Part shown: positions 57,576-64,000 of the stretch, one piece after another
Numbering within the stretch: position 1 is the stretch's first letter
Layout: every line of letters begins with the position of its first letter
From: Rhynochetos jubatus
Taxonomy: Eukaryota > Chordata > Aves > Eurypygiformes > Rhynochetidae
Direction: 5' to 3'
NCBI GenBank assembly: GCA_027574665.1
Contig: CM050668.1
Location: 7,960,001-8,024,000, forward strand
Length of the DNA: 64,000 nt
Notes under the pieces: generated by a model
What the model was told of the DNA's origin: nothing
Databases searched by the model: none
The model's input: the letters and a program-made list of their open reading frames with translations, nothing else
Translations under genes and position numbers: made by a program

Positions 57576-60500
57576 AAAGCAACGGCAGAGAAGAGCTGGG
57601 GTTATATATTCCCTGCTGGAGACAAACCATGGCATCCTGTTTTTCAGTCCTCAAGTTTAAAAAAATCTCCCAAACTTGACAGTTCATGCCCATTGATCCC
57701 ACAAGACAGTAACCAGGGGATTTTATCATTACAAGTGCTTCATGGATCACCCCTCCTGCAGCTTCACATCCCACAGTGGGACAGCCTTTCCTGGGAAGGG
57801 ACAATCCTCAAAGGATTAGAGCATTTTGTGGACTAAGCACACACTCCCACTGCCTGCCCACCTTCTCAAAACACGCTATTTGTTGAACAGGCACAGGTGA
57901 CAATACAAGAAATACATATGATGATGATTTTCCCTGCGCTGATAGTAGTACCTTCTCTCCTCTGGAGGCCCACCTCCAGGCTGCACTGGGTATCAGCAAT
58001 GAGGTGCTCTCCTGGCTGCAGTGGGTGCATGGTCACCGTTCATCCACTCACGTTCTGGCACATGAATTCTCTGTTTAATAAACTTTCCTGCAGTTTGTGT
58101 TTCTCTGTAACCCTGCGGTAGTAGTCATGGTGACAAAACTGGGGTCCTTGGCAACACACCAATGATGCTGCAAATCTACAATGACTAATCCTAAAAGCCT
58201 AATTTGTAGAACTCATTTAAATGCTTAAAGATATGCAGGTCACCCCAGGGGTCGATTTAATGGCTATGGCATATCTGGGGGTGAAGCAGTTGTTACAGGA
58301 GGAGGAGCCAGGGCATCTTCTGGTCATAAAATTAAGAGGGTTTTTAATACAAGATGTAGACTGAAGAGATTAAAAGGAAAGCACAATTTAAACATAGGCA
58401 CAATAACAAACCCAGCTGATTTCCAGTCAAAGAGCTGGTCAAAGCTTCCAGATGAAATGCTGTTTTAAATAACAATCCCACGCAACAATCTCTCTGATAC
58501 AGTAGCGCCTGGTTTATTTGTGCCTATTCAGAATGTAATGAATGCTCTTCTCAACACATCTTGCCCGTGAGTGTGCAAAACCATGGTGCAGCACAGCCAA
58601 TTCCCCAAATTGGCCCCATTAAGGGCACACAGAGGATGCAGACAGGGAACCTTCCAGCGCAACGGTTTCCAGCCTCACCAGGACGGGCGATGGGCTGAGC
58701 GTCTGCCCCATGCCGCCTTCCCCGGGAATCTCCCAGGGGGGAGTGCGCGCAGGACAGCGGCTCTCGTTACCTATTCAATGTTTCAGACTTCCAGCTCTTT
58801 GCTAGCACTAAAAAATTCATGGGCACATCTCCAGCGAAGATGCTGATGACGTCACCGAGGGATGAGCGCCAAAGTAAGTCCATCGCTGTAACGGCTCAGC
58901 TGGGCCGACGAGGCAGCACTAAGCCACTGGCTCTTTTTTTCCACAGCTTTTGCGTTTCTCCTCTCCAACTGTCTGCCACCTGGCATTTAACACACACAGG
59001 CACAAGGATATGGAGAGTGGCTTCTGCTGACACACATCAGCAACCCCCCCTCTGCACAGGCTCTCTCTCCCTCTACACAAATAAAGCAATCGGCACTGCA
59101 GACAATGTCTTACCCCATGGAAAGCAAATCACGCTGGCCTGAGGCTGCACAGTCCTAAATCTTTATCCCACCATGCTCAACAATTATCACTCACCTAATT
59201 TGTTGTGGTTTTGAGTAAGCATTCACATCACTCTACTCAGCAACTACAAGACAAGTACAAACACACAACTGGGTTAAGGCATTTGATCACAAAGGGATAT
59301 GATTTCCAGGTCCTGATCCACTGCCTGAACCCACTGCCCTTCCTACACAGGCATCTTCCTGAAGAAAGACTTCTGCCATCTGACCAGGAGCCAGGACATG
59401 AAGCACATTCATGTGGCAGAAAGTAGGCAGCTGTAGTTAAAAGCAAGCAGACAAAAAACACTTGTTTGGTAAAATCCTAGTTCTACTTACTTATCAGGAT
59501 TTCCCCCTCCTTAAAACTGGATGCAACACAACTGCACTTGCCATTGTGGCTGACACAGAGCCAACTCAAGCGCAAAGCACCGTTGGCTCCCTTCATTAGT
59601 TTGTCAACGTTTCTGTTCCTGCAGAGGAAATTGAGTTTAACCAGGAGTTATCTGCACTCATACTTCATTATATTGCTGTAATAAAGCAACAGCAACCACA
59701 ATAATTACTATGAGTAATAATGACTTCTACTGCACCTTCAATAGCCAAATGTGCCACATGATGTATGTGATGCTTCCTTGGATGCAATCAAGACACTTCT
59801 TGGGTAAATTCATGCAAAACAAAGGCTCTGTAAGTCTTGAAGACAGACTCAACCTTTGCTCTTTTGAAAAACAAAACCCCTTGCAGATCCCACTTGGTCC
59901 TGGAGAGGGTGGACAGTCAGATATGATCTCTGGTCACCTAAACCAGCACCTGCGACTCCTGCAATGGAGCATTAGTCTCCTTGGCCACAGAGATGCCATA
60001 GCTCATCAACAGGATGTATCTACTAGAGTAAGAAACTCAAATGTAGACTTAGGCCATTCATACTGACATTCTGGTCTTAGTGCTTGGGCACAGAACAGCA
60101 CAATGACTGTTTTCAGTGATGAGGAACAGAAATGGCAATGCTATACACCAATTACAGCAGAAGAGGGGAGTCCAAACCTTTCTGAATGCCTGTGTGTGAG
60201 TATGTGATCCAACTGAAGCTGCTTCAACCACAGCTCAGTTTCACCACCGCTGGTAACCAGTCTAGTTACCCTCTCCCGGTACTACTGTGAGGCTTTAATT
60301 TAAGCACTCATAATTTTGCAATACACACTCTTTTACAGCACTGTAATCTAAGTATCGGAAATCCTGGATATGGGAATGTAAAGAGGTTTTTGCCCATGGC
60401 TTTTTCAGCCAGGACTATTTAAGCTTCTCTTGTGAAAATACCAAACCTTGCAGGGTTCCCATCAGCAGTGCAGCTCTGCCTGTGTTGCGTCCCTGGGCTA

Positions 60501-61190
60501 GCTCCAGCGGCCTGTCACGTATGTCCCCATGTCCCCCTACCCTGTCCAGGGACCACAGCTGATGGCCCTGTCCCAGAGAGGCTGCCACTGCCCTCCAGCC
60601 CCGGCCAAGGCACCTCTGTCTCGCAGTGCTGCTCAGCCTGGGCTGCCCACCCTGCCTCTGGAATGGTGTTCCAGGCCCAGAACAGCCACATCAACGCTTT
60701 GCTACAGAAAATAAGGGCAAAACACAGACCGTGTCACACCTCTCCAGTGCTGGGTAAAAGCATCTTGGGGGTTTACCCCATTTCTGCAAGTGCTGAACAT
60801 TTGGGCTTAGATGTCAACTCCTGCTGGCAGAGTTCAAGGTGGGGTTTAAGGATGGAAAAGGCAACATACTTCTAGCTGCAGCTCAGCTACAGGAGAAGAG
60901 CTCCCTATAAAACACAGCCCATGAAGCTGTCGAGTTTTCGATGGCTGCTGCATGAGCAATTGCAAATCTATTCCCTGCTACACTTTACGCTCCCCTCCCC
61001 CTGAAAACCCAGTGCCTACCATGGCCGTTGGAAGCTCAGCTGAACAAAGCATTAGAAAAGGGGCTGTGTGGACCGATAGTGCAGTCAGTGGGGTGTGCAA
61101 AACGGCGACTTGAAGATGCATTTACCATTTCCAAAACTCCAGGTAGAAGAGAAAAACAAGATCGGAGGGAAAGGGGGATGAGACAGAACA

Positions 61191-61260
61191 GGTCGCTGTG
61201 TGGTCTAAGGGACTTGTAAGCTCTTCTCAACATCTGCAGAAGGGTTTGAATCCAGCACCA
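61191..61260 (+). repeat. tRNA-like relic with A and B boxes
   Basis: GGTCGCTGTGTGGTCTAAGG carries the tRNA-Leu-type D-loop string GGTCTAAGG, and 61243-61253 reads GGTTTGAATCC, a pol III B box. The 5' and 3' ends (GGTCGCT against CCAGCAC) do not pair as an acceptor stem, so this is not a working tRNA; it may be a tRNA pseudogene or the head of an old tRNA-derived SINE. Confidence 0.35.
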
Positions 61261-61423
61261 GAAACCCTGGGACGATGCTAGTTAAATGCTTCAATGAATT
61301 GGAAGTTATCTTCCCGTATATTTTTAGTTGGCACCAACAGGCATTACATAATGGCTATTATATAACAGCACTACAGTTACAAACACCCTCTTTTCGGCTT
61401 TTTGTTTGGTTTTTTCCTGTCTT

Positions 61424-61441
61424 CCCCCCCCCCCCCCCCCC
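61424..61441. repeat. C18 homopolymer
   Basis: Eighteen consecutive C (G on the minus strand) after a T-rich stretch. Able to form G-quadruplex structure on the G strand and prone to sequencing length error. Confidence 0.95.
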
Positions 61442-64000
61442 AAAATCATCTCCTTAGTGGGGGATTGATCAATAATTGCACTTTCCATCAAATGAGGGAG
61501 GCAAGTCCTTAGGAGAAAAATCAAATGGAGTAAAAATATTGTTACTAAGCCTGTGAGCGCTTCTCTCTTGCCCAACCTCAAACAGAATTAACTATTCCCA
61601 GAATAGAAATTCCACTAAGGCTTATCTGTAGTTTAAAGGGACAGGCTGTGATTCTGTGCAGACACTAAATTTCTCAATACTGGAGGGTTTTTTTATCTCG
61701 TAGTGATGATAGCTCAGAAGACAAAAATAAAGCGTCGGGGGGGAGCACTATGTAAGAGACACGGAGGAAAAACTGAAGGAGATTTTCTTTATCTGCTAGC
61801 AAGATCATTGCCCGTTGGTGCTCCTTTAAAATCTTCCCTTGGCATATTTTTTATCTTTTCTTCCTAACAGCCATACTGGCAGAGCAAGAGACTTTTGCTT
61901 TCAAACGGGGTGCTACATGAAATAAAGAAGAAAGTTTCCACAAGCTAGAAATGTTTGTTTTCCTTTATTTGCTATCTCTGAAGCTCAAGAGAGCCAAGCA
62001 GGTGCTCTGCCTCTGAATGCAAAAATAAAACCAGTTCAGTGGCACACCACCAGCTCCCACATCACACCACCCTACGGGCTTAGGCAAGGGCTCGCTTGGC
62101 TTTTGTTATCCCAGCACAGAGCCTCTCTCACAAACACTCTCAGTAATTCTGCCTTTTTCGGGCTTGTCCTCTTTGAAATAAATGAGCTGATTCCAGTAAG
62201 GGCAAAAGACATCTACAAATAATCAGATTTTTGGTAGCAAGCTCCTCCCTTGTGCTGTTTCACCCTCCCACCGCCCCAAACCCAACAACGCCACTGATGC
62301 TCTCCTGACTTGTGCTAGCTTTATAAATAAGCCAAACCCTGAGCTACCTAGATGGGAAGGCATCGTGCTGAGCACATCGCTGGGCCTCACACACGGGACC
62401 AAAAACAACCCTGGAGAAAGAAAAAATACAAATGCAGCTGCTTGGAGAGCACTAAGTCAATTCAGAGGGGCTTTCTGGCTTTAGAAGTGGTCACGGCACA
62501 CAGCAGACCCCACTCCTGATAGCGGCTCCGAGGGCAGCGCCTGCAGCCCAGCGCAGAGGGACAACCTGGCAGGGCTGGTTGTGAATATGAGCAAAACACC
62601 CAAGAAAACAGGACAAAGAGGCAGCAGAAGGGACAAAAATTAATTAGCTGGCATGACAGTGCTAGGTTTGGGCTAATGCAGCTGGGGGGAGAAGGAATAG
62701 CTTACAAAAACTTACCAGATCTACTAGGGTGTACTATTAGATGGGGAGTACTGCCTTGTTCTGTTTCAGGGGCTTCTGACACCTAGCTGTTACAGCCTTC
62801 AATAATTAAGTTGAGGGGAAAAAAGTAATTTGCTGGAAAAGCAGAGTTGTTAGAGCTGTGATGATACGAATGCATGAGATCCTGCTCCGCAGTGCTCTGC
62901 GAGGGGTCCATGCTACCCGCAAAGAATACAGCCATTTGTCATTCAGCACTGAAAATATTATTGAAACAAGTGTCAAAACAAGCCAAAGCCATAAGCTTAC
63001 TTGCCTTTGTCATGGTTTTCTCCTCAATACAAGCCATTAAGGGATTTTACAATAACCGATCACTTGCAGCACTGGGAAACTGCAAAACCAAGTTTACCCA
63101 CCATTCTCAGGAGAAATGCTCCTAATTCATCTCAGAGCTACCTTGCCCTGACGAGCCTCCAGCCCCAGGTGCTCAGGATAAAGGCATTTGACAGGGGCCC
63201 GGGCCCAGCGTTGTTTCTGCCACTCAGTGCCCTTCTCGGGATCAAAGCTCTGAAGGCAACCACGGCACAACCACAAACCCCCTTGTTAATGACCCCTTCT
63301 GCAGGGCCGTACACACACACCGGTGGCCTGTTCGTGCATGTATGCAAACGGGGCGAGGGGACACGTCCTCAGGAATCAACAGCTGAACACACGGCTGGGC
63401 ACTGTTTATCCAACAGCCGACAGCAGTTGCTGCCGCAGCAGTTGTGTTTGAGTCGGCAGCAAACAGCCCGTCCGCACGCAGCGCAGCCACAATGGGAGCG
63501 CGCCTGGGGGTCTTCCTGCCGGGGGGGCTCGCCGGGGGAAAAGAAAAGGATGTTTAATTTAAAAGGAAGGGAGCAGCGTATGGACTGTGTGAACTTGTAA
63601 AAATCAGGTTTCACTCTAACGTACTCACAAGGTTGACCAAAGAACACCAGCTGAACGCTGCAAGGATGGAACAGCGCAGCACTTCTCCATCAGGAACTTC
63701 CTGTGTCCAGCTCACCATTAGTCCCAGCCAGTGGGGAGGTGGAAGAGGTGCTAAACAAGGGCTCCATATGCACCTTCTGTGCTCAAGGACACTGCTGTGG
63801 CATACTTGGGACACTGCACACAGCCAGGCTGGAGGGAGAGCAGCAAAGGGACTCCTGGATTTCACCCCTGCTCTGCCGTAGGTGTGTGCTCACATCTGAG
63901 CCCAAACCACTTACCCTACACCAGACCAGTCTCCAGGTGGTGACACAGCAAGCAACTCTTTCCCTTGCCCCGCTTGCTCTCCGTACATTCCCATTCCCAC

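Larger units (their letters stand above)
39024..64000 (-). other. CASTOR2 upstream intron (inferred), no supported exon
   Basis: Upstream of CASTOR2 exon 3 no sequence encoding the missing TRCKFFSLTETPEDYT or MELHILEHR segments could be found on the minus strand. Many short open frames occur but none shows a domain or a phase-compatible splice frame. The region holds two CR1 copies, several MIR-like relics, an 18-bp tandem array, a C18 run and candidate regulatory clusters. It is probably one large intron, though an unrecognised noncoding gene is not excluded. Confidence 0.55.

Noticed and set aside
61424-61441. C18 run as a functional G-quadruplex promoter element
   Set aside because: A plain homopolymer in an intron with no promoter features nearby; more likely a slippage product and a sequencing trouble spot.
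1-64000. CRISPR arrays, insertion sequences, bacterial operons, endogenous retroviruses
   Set aside because: The tandem arrays have no spacer structure, no integrase, gag, pol or env-like frames or paired long terminal repeats were seen, and the genes are spliced vertebrate genes.

Overview
The window is vertebrate nuclear DNA, almost certainly from a bird. Two intron-containing genes can be reconstructed exon by exon, the interspersed repeats are dominated by 5'-truncated CR1 LINEs ending in the typical 8-bp-type tail (the main avian retrotransposon), introns are short to moderate, and no mammalian SINE families such as Alu or B1 are present. The two genes are RCC1L (WBSCR16) and CASTOR2 (GATSL2), neighbours in the 7q11.23 / Williams-Beuren segment of human. 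I compared them with the human proteins from memory; no search was run.

Layout. Positions 1-12737 (+ strand) hold the last nine coding exons of RCC1L, about 310 of roughly 464 residues, with a poly(A) signal near 14.02 kb. Positions about 14.0-19.8 kb are GC- and CpG-rich intergenic DNA with one long CR1 copy and a small CpG-dense block at 19.3-19.5 kb. Positions 19.8-39.0 kb (- strand) hold the seven last coding exons of CASTOR2 (29727-39023), about 268 of 329 codons, plus a probable 3' UTR of up to 10 kb that ends in AT-rich DNA with three AATAAA signals at 19.80-19.91 kb. Positions 39.0-64.0 kb contain no coding exon I can support. The first two CASTOR2 exons (about 61 residues) were not found, so this is most likely part of a large CASTOR2 intron running off the window. 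It carries CR1, MIR-like and simple repeats and a few candidate regulatory clusters.

The two genes are convergent and their products act in different places. RCC1L is a mitochondrial RCC1-type beta-propeller involved in mitoribosome/16S rRNA biology. CASTOR2 is a cytosolic ACT-domain protein that restrains GATOR2 upstream of mTORC1. The most unusual structure is a 20-copy, 31/32-bp minisatellite (27.39-28.01 kb) inside the probable CASTOR2 3' UTR; many units carry the imperfect palindrome CAGACCCGTCTG. Two (AAT)n arrays sit just 3' of the CASTOR2 stop codon. I found no operon-like, CRISPR, viral or mobile-defence system; the window looks like ordinary avian euchromatin with some interesting repeat and regulatory detail.
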